From Stenotrophomonas sp. Ste86 (GTDB lineage: Bacteria; Pseudomonadota; Gammaproteobacteria; Xanthomonadales; Xanthomonadaceae): 64,000 bases of DNA. Positions 1 to 8,684 of the stretch are shown one piece after another (the first letter of the stretch is position 1; each line of letters begins with the position of its first letter). The stretch lies in assembly GCF_024519465.1 (NCBI RefSeq), contig NZ_JALJRW010000002.1, positions 217,779 through 281,778 on the forward strand, in the 5' to 3' direction. The position numbers and the translations under genes were made by a program. The notes below the pieces were generated by a model that was not told the DNA's origin, did not search any database, and saw only the letters and a program-made list of their open reading frames with translations.

Positions 1-1249
1 CCGTGGCGAAGGCCAACAGGGTACCCATTGAAACCAGTTCGCCCAGCACGTTCAGCGGCACCAGGCCGGCCAGCGTGGCAGCCAGCACGCCCACGACAAT
101 CGTGGCCCAGTACGGGGTGCGGAAGCGCTTGTGGACCTTGCCGAAGATCTTCGGCAGCAGGCCGTCGCGCGAGATCGTGTAGGCAATGCGGGTCTGGCCC
201 ATCATCATCACCAGTACCACCGAGGACAGGCCGGCGATCGCGCCGATTTCCACTGCGGTCTTCAGCCAGGACAGGCTCGGGTAGGCTTCCAGCGCGGTGG
301 CCACCGGCTTGTCGGTGCCCAGCAGGTGGTACGGCAGCATGCCGGTCAGTACCGCGCAGACGATGATGTAGACGATGGTGCACACCGCCAGCGAGCCGAG
401 CAGGCCGATCGGCATGTTGCGCTGCGGGTCCTTGGTTTCACCGGCGGCGGTGGAGACCGCATCGAAGCCGATGTAGGCGAAGAACACGATGGTGGCCGCG
501 CGGAACACCCCGCTCCAGCCGAATTCGCCGGATACGCCGGTGTTTTCGGGGATGAAGGGATGCCAGTTGGCCGGGTCCACATGCGCCGCGCCGATGCCGA
601 TGAACAGGCAGATCACAAACACCTTGATGGCCACGATGATGGCGTTGACGAAGGCGGACTGGGTCACGCCCACGTACAGCAGGCCGGTCACCGCCGCCAC
701 GATCAGCACCGCGGGCATGTTGAACAGCTTGCCGGAGGAAATGAACTCCTGCCCGGTCCAGGCGATCGGCGCGGCACTGAGCGCGTCGGGGAAGGGCATG
801 TGCAGCGTGGTGGTGATAAAGCTGATCAGGTAGGCCGACCAGCCCACGGCGACCGAGGCCGAGGCGAACAGGTACTCCAGCACCAGGCACCAGCCGATGA
901 ACCAGGCCATGCCTTCGCCCAGCGTGGCGTAGGAGTAGGAATAGGCGCTGCCGGAGACCGGCATCATCGCCGCGAACTCGGCGTAGCACAGGCCGGCCAG
1001 CGCGCAGGCGAAGCCGGCGAACACGAAGGACAGCATCACCGCCGGGCCGGCATGGTTGGCCGCGGCCTGGCCGGTCAATACGAAAATACCTGCGCCGATC
1101 ACCGCACCGATGCCGAGCATGATGAGGTGTTTCGCCGTGAGGGTCCGTTTCAACGTGACTTCGCCGTCCAGGCTGCCTTCGATGGGCTCACCGGCATCGA
1201 CGTGCCCGGCCGGTTCAACCGGTTTTACCCTCAACAGAGACTTCAGCAT
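1..1249 (-). CDS. APC-family amino acid permease (cationic amino acid transporter-like), 3' end outside window
   Basis: Inner-membrane amino acid transporter of the APC superfamily, like the YfnA/CAT group. The reverse strand reads open from the ATG at 1247-1249 to the window edge, giving 416 codons with no stop, so the C-terminal helices are missing. The N-terminus (MLKSLLRVKP) is followed near residue 40 by the family motif GIGAVIGAGIFVLTG of helix 1, then by alternating hydrophobic segments, FFAYIGFDAVST in the substrate region, and a GQTRIAYTISRDGLLP loop typical of CAT transporters. It stands alone, divergent from the Nudix gene. The substrate is not determined by sequence; a cationic or broad amino acid range is inferred from family resemblance. 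Confidence 0.88.
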   Translation of the reverse strand, partial: MLKSLLRVKPVEPAGHVDAGEPIEGSLDGEVTLKRTLTAKHLIMLGIGAVIGAGIFVLTGQAAANHAGPAVMLSFVFAGFACALAGLCYAEFAAMMPVSGSAYSYSYATLGEGMAWFIGWCLVLEYLFASASVAVGWSAYLISFITTTLHMPFPDALSAAPIAWTGQEFISSGKLFNMPAVLIVAAVTGLLYVGVTQSAFVNAIIVAIKVFVICLFIGIGAAHVDPANWHPFIPENTGVSGEFGWSGVFRAATIVFFAYIGFDAVSTAAGETKDPQRNMPIGLLGSLAVCTIVYIIVCAVLTGMLPYHLLGTDKPVATALEAYPSLSWLKTAVEIGAIAGLSSVVLVMMMGQTRIAYTISRDGLLPKIFGKVHKRFRTPYWATIVVGVLAATLAGLVPLNVLGELVSMGTLLAFAT

Positions 1250-1433
1250 GCAGTGCTTCCCTAAATGGACAAAGGTGAGGTGCGCGGTACTTTGCCGCAC
1301 ACCCTGATGGCAACTGGGCGCCCCAACGGTGCAGGGCCCGCTGTACCTTAGCCAAAGCTGAAGCCCACGCACAAGCACAAATGCAGCATGGGCCGGCGAT
1401 AATCGACAAATTCCGCCCCGCGCCCCCGCCCAC

Positions 1434-2015
1434 ATGTCGATCGACCCTGAATCCATTGCCGTTGCTGATGCCCACCTGCGCGCCCAACTGGCCGCATATG
1501 CGCGGCGCCAGCCTGAACACGCCGCCTTGGCTGACGAATTCAGCACATTGTTGGACGATGCGGAAAACCCGTTCCGGCGCGAGCGCCTGGCCGGCCACTT
1601 CACCGGCAGCGCATGGCTGGTCAGCACCGACGGCGCGCGCGTCCTGCTCACCCACCACCGCAAGCTGGACCGCTGGCTGCAGCTGGGCGGCCACGCCGAT
1701 GGCGACCGCAACCTGGCCCGGGTGGCGCTGAAGGAGGCCGAGGAAGAGTCCGGGCTGAGCGGGCTGGTGCTGGAGGATGGCGAGCTGTTCGACATCGACA
1801 AGCACTGGATCCCCGAGCGCAAGGACGTACCCGGCCACTGGCACTACGATGCCCGTTACGTGGTGCGTGCACTGGGCAGCGAGCAGTTCGCGATCAGCGA
1901 GGAATCGCTGGCGTTGGCCTGGCGGGATATCCGTGACGTGGCCAATGCGGCGATAGAGACCCCGGACGGTGATGATTCGTTGCCGCGGATGGCGAAGCGC
2001 TGGCTGGCGCGGTAA
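1434..2015 (+). CDS. Nudix hydrolase
   Basis: 193-residue cytosolic enzyme predicted to hydrolyse a nucleoside diphosphate linked to another moiety. The Nudix box lies at about residues 86-108 (GHADGD then KEAEEESGL). The metal-binding EAEEES core is intact, but the first Glu of the consensus is Arg and the Arg of the REUXEE core is Lys, so the box is slightly divergent. About 50 residues precede the Nudix fold. The ATG at 1434 is the first in frame after the divergent permease, with no strong ribosome site. Substrate unknown. It is followed by a repeat field rather than a partner gene. Confidence 0.85.
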   Translation: MSIDPESIAVADAHLRAQLAAYARRQPEHAALADEFSTLLDDAENPFRRERLAGHFTGSAWLVSTDGARVLLTHHRKLDRWLQLGGHADGDRNLARVALKEAEEESGLSGLVLEDGELFDIDKHWIPERKDVPGHWHYDARYVVRALGSEQFAISEESLALAWRDIRDVANAAIETPDGDDSLPRMAKRWLAR

Positions 2016-2048
2016 CCACCGAAGCACATCGTCCCTTTGCGACGCGCT

Positions 2049-2640
2049 CGGTCCGGAACGAAAGGCAGCCGAGCATGGCTCGGCTCTACCGGGACCTCGC
2101 GCGCACGGGTAGTGCCGAGCCATGCTCGGCAACCGCGCGGCAGCCCGGCAGCGCGCCACCACCGTCCGCAGCCGGATGCCCAACGCCGGCTGGCGCGTCG
2201 GTCGCAGTTAACCTCGGTCCGACACCTGGATCAGGCCATCGCGATGCCGGAACGGAAGGCAGCCGAGCATGGCTCGGCTCTACCGGGACCTCGCGAGCAC
2301 CGGTAGTGCCGAGCCATGCTCGGCAACCGCGCGGCAGCGCGGCACCAAGGCAGCGCGGGACCACGCCACCAAGGCAGCGCCGCATCATTGTCCGCAACCG
2401 GATGCCGACGCCGGCTGGCGCGTCGGTCGCGGTTGACCTCGGTCCGACGCCTGGGTCAGGCCGTCGCGATGCCGGAACGAAAGGCAGCCGAGCATGGCTC
2501 GGCTCTACCGTCCGCATCCCGGAACGAAAGGCAGCCGAGCGTGGCTCGGCTCTACCGGGACCTCGCGCGCACGGGTAGTGCCGAGCCATGCTCGGCAACC
2601 GCGCGCCAGCGCGGCACGACATCCCGCCGCCGGGCAGCCC
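2049..2640. repeat. SMAG palindrome cluster in a tandem duplication
   Basis: This gene-free stretch between the Nudix gene and serA holds seven 23-nt palindromes with a GTAG (or CTAC) end: 2067-2089, 2109-2131, 2261-2283, 2303-2325, 2486-2508, 2533-2555 and 2575-2597. Most form head-to-head pairs about 20 bp apart. The pairs sit in a larger tandem unit of roughly 227 bp (compare the text starting at 2173 and at 2400), and one element in the last copy is itself duplicated. The form matches the SMAG repetitive extragenic palindromes of Stenotrophomonas, which can fold in mRNA and DNA. Short open frames here are repeat artefacts. Confidence 0.9.
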
Positions 2641-2649
2641 AGCCGTCGA

Positions 2650-3891
2650 TCAATACAGCACGCGGGTCCGCAGGGTGCCCGGGATCGCGGCCAGTTCTTC
2701 GCGCACGGCGGTGGCCTGGGCCTCGCTGGCGGTGATGTCGATGACCACGTAGCCGACCTTGGGGTCGGTGCGCAGGAACTGGCCGTCGATGTTGACGTTG
2801 TGGCGCGAGAAGATCTCGTTGACCCGGGACAGCACGCCCGGCACGTTCTGGTGGATGTGCAGCAGGCGCAGGCTGTCTTCGTGCTCGGGCAGGGTGACTT
2901 CGGGGAAGTTGACCGCCGACAGGGTGCTGCCGTTGTCGCTGTAGCGGACCAGCTTGGCCGCCACTTCGATGCCGATGTTGTCCTGCGCCTCCAGCGTGCT
3001 GCCGCCCACGTGCGGGGTGAGGATCACGTTGTCGTGCGCGGTCAATGGCGACACGAAGGCATCGCCGTTGCCCTTGGGTTCGATCGGGAACACGTCCAGC
3101 GCCGCACCGCCGATATGGCCGCTGTGCAGCGCCGCGTCCAGCGCCTCGATGTCCACCACGGTGCCGCGTGCGGCGTTGATCAGGTGGGCGCCGGGGCGCA
3201 TCCGCGCCAGTTCGGCGGCACCGATCATCCACTGCGTGGCCGGGGTTTCGGGCACGTGTACGGTGACGATATCGGCGCGCGAGAGCAGGTCGTCCAGGCT
3301 GATCGCCGCGCGCGCGTTGCCCAGCGACAGCTTGGTTTCCACGTCGTGGAAGATCACCTGCATGCCCATCGCCTCGGCCATCACCCCGACCTGGGTGCCG
3401 ATGTGGCCATAGCCGATGATGCCCAGCGTCTTGCCGCGCACTTCGTGGCTGCCGGCGGCCGACTTGGACCAGCCGCCGCGATGGCATTCGGCGTTCTTCT
3501 GCGGAATGCCACGGGTGAGCATGATCGCTTCGGCGATGACCAGCTCGGCCACGCTGCGGGTGTTGGAGTAAGGCGCGTTGAACACCGGGATGCCGGCCAG
3601 CTCGGCTGCGTCCAGGTCCACCTGGTTGGTGCCGATGCAGAAACAGCCCACCGCCATCAGGCGCTTGGCATGGGCCAGTACCTCGGCGCTCAGTTGCGTG
3701 CGCGAACGGATGCCGACGATGTGCGCCTCGGCGATGCGCGCTTTCAACTCGTCTTCGGGCAGCGCCTTGCTGTGCAGTTCGATCTGCGAATAGCCGGCGG
3801 CGGTGAACACGTCGATCGCGGTCTGGCTCACCCCCTCCAGCAACAGCACGCGGATATCCTGCTTCGGGAAAGAGGTCTTCTTCGGCGACAT
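2650..3891 (-). CDS. serA: D-3-phosphoglycerate dehydrogenase
   Basis: First enzyme of L-serine synthesis; oxidises 3-phosphoglycerate to 3-phosphohydroxypyruvate with NAD. 413 residues, like E. coli SerA (410), with the same plan: catalytic domain, Rossmann NAD domain (GIIGYGHIGTQVG), then a C-terminal ACT domain that in the E. coli enzyme binds serine for feedback inhibition. Catalytic-site signatures are visible (NAARGTVVD for Arg, LTPHVGGST for His), and the C-terminus IPGTLRTRVLY resembles that of E. coli. I use the ATG at 3891 because the 12 extra codons upstream start with TTG and do not look like the family. It is divergent from the D-2-hydroxyglutarate dehydrogenase gene, its probable metabolic partner. 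Confidence 0.96.
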   Translation of the reverse strand: MSPKKTSFPKQDIRVLLLEGVSQTAIDVFTAAGYSQIELHSKALPEDELKARIAEAHIVGIRSRTQLSAEVLAHAKRLMAVGCFCIGTNQVDLDAAELAGIPVFNAPYSNTRSVAELVIAEAIMLTRGIPQKNAECHRGGWSKSAAGSHEVRGKTLGIIGYGHIGTQVGVMAEAMGMQVIFHDVETKLSLGNARAAISLDDLLSRADIVTVHVPETPATQWMIGAAELARMRPGAHLINAARGTVVDIEALDAALHSGHIGGAALDVFPIEPKGNGDAFVSPLTAHDNVILTPHVGGSTLEAQDNIGIEVAAKLVRYSDNGSTLSAVNFPEVTLPEHEDSLRLLHIHQNVPGVLSRVNEIFSRHNVNIDGQFLRTDPKVGYVVIDITASEAQATAVREELAAIPGTLRTRVLY

Positions 3892-4081
3892 GGGCAAGGG
3901 CGCAGCGTGTAGGGCGGGAGCGCCCAACTATGCCAGAACGGGCAGGCGATTGTGCAGTGCGCCAATGGACGCGGCGATGGTTTCAGATGCATCCGTTGTC
4001 ACCGCCTGCGGGCATGCCGACGGCCAGGACACCCGCGGGGGTCTGCTACGCTTGGGAACTCCATTGCCCCGTCCCGATGCC

Positions 4082-5470
4082 ATGACCGATCCGCGCCTTT
4101 CTTCGCTGTTGCAGGACTGCCCCGGGCTGCGGCTCAAGACCGACCCGGCCGACCTGGAGCACTACGGCCGCGACTGGACCCGGCGCTGGACCCCGGCGCC
4201 GCTGGCGATCGCACTGCCGGGCAGCGTCGAGGACGTGCAGGCGATCCTGCGCTGGGCGACCGCGCAGCGCGTGGCCGTGGTGCCGTCGGGCGGCCGCACG
4301 GGCCTGTCCGGTGGCGCGGTGGCCGCCCATGGCGAGCTGGTGCTCAGCCTGGAACGGATGAACAAGCCGCTGGCCTTCGATGCGGTGGACCGCACCCTGA
4401 CCGTGCAGGCCGGCATGGCGCTGGAAGCGGTGCACAACGCCGCGCTGGAACACGGTCTGATCTATCCGGTGGATTTCGCTGCGCGCGGCTCGTGCTCGAT
4501 CGGCGGCAACATCGCCACCAACGCCGGCGGCATCCGCGTGATCCGCTATGGCAACACCCGCGAGTGGATCGCCGGACTCAAGGTGGTTACCGCCAGTGGC
4601 GAGCTGCTTGAGCTCAACAAGGGCCTGATCAAGAACTCCAGCGGCTACGATTTCCGCCAGCTCCTGATTGCTTCCGAAGGCACCCTCGGGGTGATCGTGG
4701 AGGCCACGCTGCGGCTGACCGATCCGCCGCCGGCCAGCAACGTGATGCTGCTGGCGCTGCCCAGCTTCGAGGTGCTGATGCAGGTGTTCGCCGCGTTCCG
4801 CGAGCGGCTGCAACTGCAGGCCTTCGAATTCTTCACCGACCGCGCGCTGGAACACGTACTGGCACATGGCGCGCAGGCACCCTTTGACCAGGTGCATCCG
4901 TTCTACGTAGTCACCGAATTCGCGGCCGGCGACGCGGCGCAGGAAGCCGCGGCGATGGCGGCCTTCGAGGCCTGCATGGAGCAGGGCTGGGTCAGCGATG
5001 GCGTGGTCAGTGCGAGCGATGCGCAGGCCGCACAGCTGTGGCGACTGCGCGAAGGCATCACCGAGGCGGTCGCACGCTACAAGCCGTACAAGAACGATGT
5101 CTCGGTGCGGATCTCGGCGATGCCCGCGTTCATGGCCGAAACCCAGGCCCTGATCGGCCAGGCTTACCCGCAGTTCGACGTGGTCTGGTTCGGGCATATC
5201 GGCGACGGCAACCTGCACATCAACGTGCTCAAGCCCGATGCCACTCCCGACGCCGAGTTCCTGACCCAGTGCGAGCACGTCACCAAGCTGCTGGCGCAGG
5301 TACTGGCGCGTTTCGATGGCAGCATCTCGGCCGAGCACGGGATCGGCCTGGTCAAGAAAGGCTATCTGGACAGCACCCGCAGCCTGCCGGAAATCGCGCT
5401 GATGAAGGCGGTCAAACGTGCGTTTGATCCACAAGGGCTGCTGAATCCGGGCAAGCTGTTCGACCTGTAG
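4082..5470 (+). CDS. FAD-binding oxidoreductase, probable D-2-hydroxyglutarate dehydrogenase
   Basis: 462-residue flavoprotein of the PCMH/FAD-oxidase C family (GlcD, D-lactate and D-2-hydroxyglutarate dehydrogenases). The FAD domain shows PSGGRTGLSGGAV and GSCSIGGNIATNAGG; the C-terminal domain has HIGDGNLHINV and SAEHGIGLVK, which carry the conserved active-site His residues. Its position, divergent from serA, matches Pseudomonas, where SerA reduces 2-oxoglutarate to D-2-hydroxyglutarate and this enzyme reoxidises the product, pulling serine synthesis forward. That role is inferred from family and position; D-lactate dehydrogenase is the main alternative. Start ATG at 4082; the longer frame upstream runs through the intergenic region. 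Confidence 0.87.
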   Translation: MTDPRLSSLLQDCPGLRLKTDPADLEHYGRDWTRRWTPAPLAIALPGSVEDVQAILRWATAQRVAVVPSGGRTGLSGGAVAAHGELVLSLERMNKPLAFDAVDRTLTVQAGMALEAVHNAALEHGLIYPVDFAARGSCSIGGNIATNAGGIRVIRYGNTREWIAGLKVVTASGELLELNKGLIKNSSGYDFRQLLIASEGTLGVIVEATLRLTDPPPASNVMLLALPSFEVLMQVFAAFRERLQLQAFEFFTDRALEHVLAHGAQAPFDQVHPFYVVTEFAAGDAAQEAAAMAAFEACMEQGWVSDGVVSASDAQAAQLWRLREGITEAVARYKPYKNDVSVRISAMPAFMAETQALIGQAYPQFDVVWFGHIGDGNLHINVLKPDATPDAEFLTQCEHVTKLLAQVLARFDGSISAEHGIGLVKKGYLDSTRSLPEIALMKAVKRAFDPQGLLNPGKLFDL

Positions 5471-5531
5471 GCCGCGACAGGATTTCACGCAACCTATACG
5501 CTCTGTGCTTTCCACCGCGAACGACACCCTG

Positions 5532-5828
5532 ATGATGCGTCCGATCCTGCTTGTTGCCGTGCTTGCTCTGCCGTTGTCGGCGCTGGCCTCCAGTTTCGCC
5601 GGTTCTTCGGCCGGTTCCGCCTCCGGCGCCTCCTCAGCCGGCTCGTCCAGCTCGGGCGATGACAAGATCGTGCTCGACGCACGCGAAGATGCCGCCGCGT
5701 TCGTCGCCAGCGACGGCGCGATCCGTGGCGCGCGACTGGAAGCGGCGCTGCTGCACCTGCGTGAGCGCGACGTTGCCCAGCGCGACGCCAGCGACCTGGC
5801 ATTGGCGAAGCGTCTGCTGGCGCGGTGA
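5532..5828 (+). CDS. DUF2388 small exported protein
   Basis: 98-residue protein with an N-terminal signal peptide (MMRPILLVAVLALPLSALAS), a low-complexity Gly/Ser linker, and a conserved core with DDKIVLDAREDAAAFVAS and IRGARLEAALLHLRE. This core matches the DUF2388 family, known mainly from Pseudomonas and relatives and without assigned function. A second ATG lies at 5535, and a GTG at 5505 is possible but would put residues ahead of the signal peptide. Its TGA overlaps the next ATG by one base (TGATG), so it is probably translationally coupled to the DUF4105 gene. Confidence 0.8.
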   Translation: MMRPILLVAVLALPLSALASSFAGSSAGSASGASSAGSSSSGDDKIVLDAREDAAAFVASDGAIRGARLEAALLHLRERDVAQRDASDLALAKRLLAR

Positions 5829-7642
5829 TGCAACCGCGCCGCCGGGCCCGCCGCTGGCGCTGGGCGGCCCTGGCGGCGTTGCTGGCCGCGCCGCTGGCGC
5901 ACGCTGCGCTGCAGTTGGATCTGCAGACGCAGGGGCTGGATGCCGTCCAGGAGGCGGCCGCGCGCCGCGTGCTGGTGCAGGTGCAGGCGCAGCTCCCCCT
6001 CACCTGGCAGGCGCGCTTCGATGCACCGGTGCCGGTGCGCTGGACCGACACACTTCCCGATCACGTGCACGGCCGCGCCCGAAAGGGCGCGATCGCGCTG
6101 CGCCGTTCCTTGCTGGACCCGGTGCAGGACGGGGAGCCACTGCCACGTCCGGTGCAGGCCGCGCTGATCCATGAGCTGACCCACATCCTGGACCGCAGCG
6201 CGGCGGGCGGCTGGTCGCGCACCGCGCGCTGGCGCGACCTCAGTGGGTGGCAGCAGCGCCCCTGGCGGCTGGGCCGTACCGGCAACGCTTTCAGCGGCCG
6301 CAGCCCGGACGACTACGAGCGCAGCAGCCCGGCCGAATACCTGGCGGTCAATGCCGAGTACTTCCTGCTCGACCCCGGCTACGCCTGCCGTCGCCCGGCG
6401 CTGGCGGCGTGGTTCGCCGCGCAGATCGGCCCGCTGGCGGACACGCCCGCCTGCGATGCAGCGCTGCCGCTGGTGCAGGCCGAGGAAAACACCGGCGCGG
6501 CTTCGCTGCTGGCAGTGGACCCGGCGCGCGTCTACGCGGTCGATTACCTGCTCGCCGAAGGCAACGACCAGATGATGAGTCGCTGGGGCCACAGCATGCT
6601 GCGGCTGGTGATCTGCGCACCCGGGCGGTCGCCCGGTCCGGCCTGCCGGATGGACCTGTCCTACCATCGGGTGCTGTCCTTCCGCGCGTTCGTCGGCGAT
6701 GTCCAGATCTCCAGCTGGCGGGGGCTGACCGGCGCGTATCCGTCGCGGCTGTTCGTGCTGCCGTTGAACCAGGTGATCAACGAGTACACCCAGGTGGAGC
6801 TGCGCGGGCTGTCCTCGGTGCCGCTACGGCTGCAGCCGACGGAGATCGCCAGCCTGCTCGAACGCGTGGCGCAGGTGCATTGGAGCTACAACGGGCGCTA
6901 CAGGTTCGTCAGCAACAACTGCGCGGTGGAGACCGGCAAGCTGCTGCAGGAAGGGGTGCCGCGCTGGGCGACGCCCGGGCTGAATCGGATCACCCCGCGC
7001 GGTCTGTTGACGCGACTGGAGCGGCAGGGGCATGCCGATGGAACGGTGCTGGGGGACCGCAGCGAGGCGTTGCGCCAAGGCTACTACTTCGCCTCGGCCG
7101 AGGCGTACTACCAGCAGTTGTTCGACGTCGCACGTGCCGAGCTGCCGCTGGGCAGCGCGACGGTCAACGCATGGCTGCAGCGCCCGGCCGCGCAGCGCGC
7201 GGCGTGGGTGGAGCAGGGCGGCCTGCGTGCCACCTCGGCGCTGCTCTTGCTGGAACAGGCCGCGCGCCAGCGCGGGGAACTGCGTGCACGTGCCGCGCTG
7301 AAGCGTACGCTGGCCCACCCGGCCGACGGCGCGGACGCCGCGCGCGATACGTTGATGGCGCTGCTGCGCGACACCGGCCAACTGGTTACCCCTGCGGCGC
7401 TGGTGCCGGGCGGCTACGGCGTACCGCTGGGCAGCGAGCGGGCGGCTGCAGCAGCGGCCACCGCGCGGATCAGCGAACGCGGCGTACCAGCCTGGCAGCA
7501 GCTGCAGCACCAGTTGCGCGCGCGCCTGCCGCTGGCGCAGCAGCACGAACTGGCAGTCATCGATGACAACCTGGAGCGCCTCGGCCAGCGCATGCGCACG
7601 CTCGCCCGTACCGAGGCCGCTACTGGCGCGGCAGTTCGATGA
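5828..7642 (+). CDS. DUF4105 periplasmic protein (Lnb-like N-acyltransferase domain) with HExxH motif
   Basis: 604-residue exported protein with a signal peptide ending near AHA at residue 26. Two parts are visible. An N-terminal region of about 200 residues contains IHELTHILD, with H115 and H119 in a zinc-metallopeptidase-like HExxH. A DUF4105 region follows with SRWGHSMLRL (H255) and FVSNNCAVETG (C365), the conserved His and Cys of this family. A DUF4105 protein of Bdellovibrio (Lnb) has been reported as a lipoprotein N-acyltransferase, so a lipoprotein-modifying or thiol-acyl role is possible but unproven. The gene overlaps the upstream TGA by one base and overlaps the 3' end of the convergent sensor kinase gene by 23 bp. 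Confidence 0.8.
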   Translation: MQPRRRARRWRWAALAALLAAPLAHAALQLDLQTQGLDAVQEAAARRVLVQVQAQLPLTWQARFDAPVPVRWTDTLPDHVHGRARKGAIALRRSLLDPVQDGEPLPRPVQAALIHELTHILDRSAAGGWSRTARWRDLSGWQQRPWRLGRTGNAFSGRSPDDYERSSPAEYLAVNAEYFLLDPGYACRRPALAAWFAAQIGPLADTPACDAALPLVQAEENTGAASLLAVDPARVYAVDYLLAEGNDQMMSRWGHSMLRLVICAPGRSPGPACRMDLSYHRVLSFRAFVGDVQISSWRGLTGAYPSRLFVLPLNQVINEYTQVELRGLSSVPLRLQPTEIASLLERVAQVHWSYNGRYRFVSNNCAVETGKLLQEGVPRWATPGLNRITPRGLLTRLERQGHADGTVLGDRSEALRQGYYFASAEAYYQQLFDVARAELPLGSATVNAWLQRPAAQRAAWVEQGGLRATSALLLLEQAARQRGELRARAALKRTLAHPADGADAARDTLMALLRDTGQLVTPAALVPGGYGVPLGSERAAAAAATARISERGVPAWQQLQHQLRARLPLAQQHELAVIDDNLERLGQRMRTLARTEAATGAAVR

Positions 7643-8684
7643 CGAACCGCGCGCCACCCAGCGCGCTGGCCGTGCAGAACACGCGACCGCCATGGGCATC
7701 GGCGATTGCCTTGACCACCGCCAGGCCCAGGCCGCTGCCGCCGCGCTGCCGCGAGCGCGAGCCATCGCCACGCAGGAACGGCTCGAAAATCTGCGCGCTG
7801 ACGTTCGGGTCGATCCCCGGGCCTTCGTCATCGACGGATACCTGCACGTGGGTGGCGGTGTCGTGCACGGCGATCCGCACCCGCCCCGGCGTGGCGTAGC
7901 GCCGCGCGTTGTCGAGCAGGGCCAGCAGCGCCTGGCGCACGCGGGTGGGATCGCAGTGGGCCGGATGCTCCTCGCGCGAGGTCTCCAGCTCCAGCACGAA
8001 GCCGCCGCTGCGGAAGCCGGGATCGACCAGGGTCATCACCGAGTGCACTTCCTGCACCACGTCGCTGCGGGCCCGGCGCACGTCCAGCCGCGCGCTGTCG
8101 GCCAGGCTGAGCACGCGCAGGTCTTCGATCAACCGCGACAAGCCTTCGACCTGCGCCAACAGGCTGCGGAACTGGGCCTCATCGGGCTGGAACACACCCT
8201 CGGCAAGACCCTGCAGGCGACCGCGCAGGATGGTGACGGGGGTGCGCAGTTCATGGGCGATCGCCGCGTGCCACATCGCCCGGTCGGCGTCCTGGTTCTG
8301 CAGGCGCCGGGCCATCGCATTGAAGTCATCCACCAGCAGGGCCACCTCGCCCAGTGAGCGGTCGCTTGCCGTAGCGCGTGCGCCGAGGTCGCCCTCGGCG
8401 AGCCTGCCGATGCTGTCGACCACCGCGTTGAGCGGGGTGAGGATGCGCTGGGAAAGCCGCACCGACGCCGCCACCGCCAGCGTCAGGCCGATCAGCGTGA
8501 CCCCGGCCATCCACACCAGCTCCGGGCCGGTGGGCGCCCAGTCCACCGGCTCGTCGGCATTGGGATAGAACTCCAGCAGCACGGCATACAGCAGGTAGGA
8601 GCTGAGGATCATCATCACGATGACCGCCAGCACCATCAACGACATCGACACCACGATGTGCCGGCTCAGGCCCGGGCGGCGCAT
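7620..8684 (-). CDS. Sensor histidine kinase (SmeS/BaeS-like)
   Basis: 354-residue inner-membrane kinase of a two-component system. Two membrane helices (about residues 10-36 and 57-75) flank a short periplasmic loop of about 20 residues, followed by a HAMP linker, the H-box IAHELRTP with H144 as phosphorylation site, an N-box LDNARRY, and ATP-lid motifs DEGPGID and GSGLGLAVV. Start ATG at 8684 overlaps the regulator stop as TGATG, so the pair is translationally coupled. The small sensing loop suggests input from the membrane or a partner. Known S. maltophilia counterparts are SmeSy and SmeS, which control the SmeYZ and SmeABC pumps; I cannot choose between them from sequence alone. Confidence 0.9.
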   Translation of the reverse strand: MRRPGLSRHIVVSMSLMVLAVIVMMILSSYLLYAVLLEFYPNADEPVDWAPTGPELVWMAGVTLIGLTLAVAASVRLSQRILTPLNAVVDSIGRLAEGDLGARATASDRSLGEVALLVDDFNAMARRLQNQDADRAMWHAAIAHELRTPVTILRGRLQGLAEGVFQPDEAQFRSLLAQVEGLSRLIEDLRVLSLADSARLDVRRARSDVVQEVHSVMTLVDPGFRSGGFVLELETSREEHPAHCDPTRVRQALLALLDNARRYATPGRVRIAVHDTATHVQVSVDDEGPGIDPNVSAQIFEPFLRGDGSRSRQRGGSGLGLAVVKAIADAHGGRVFCTASALGGARFVIELPRQ

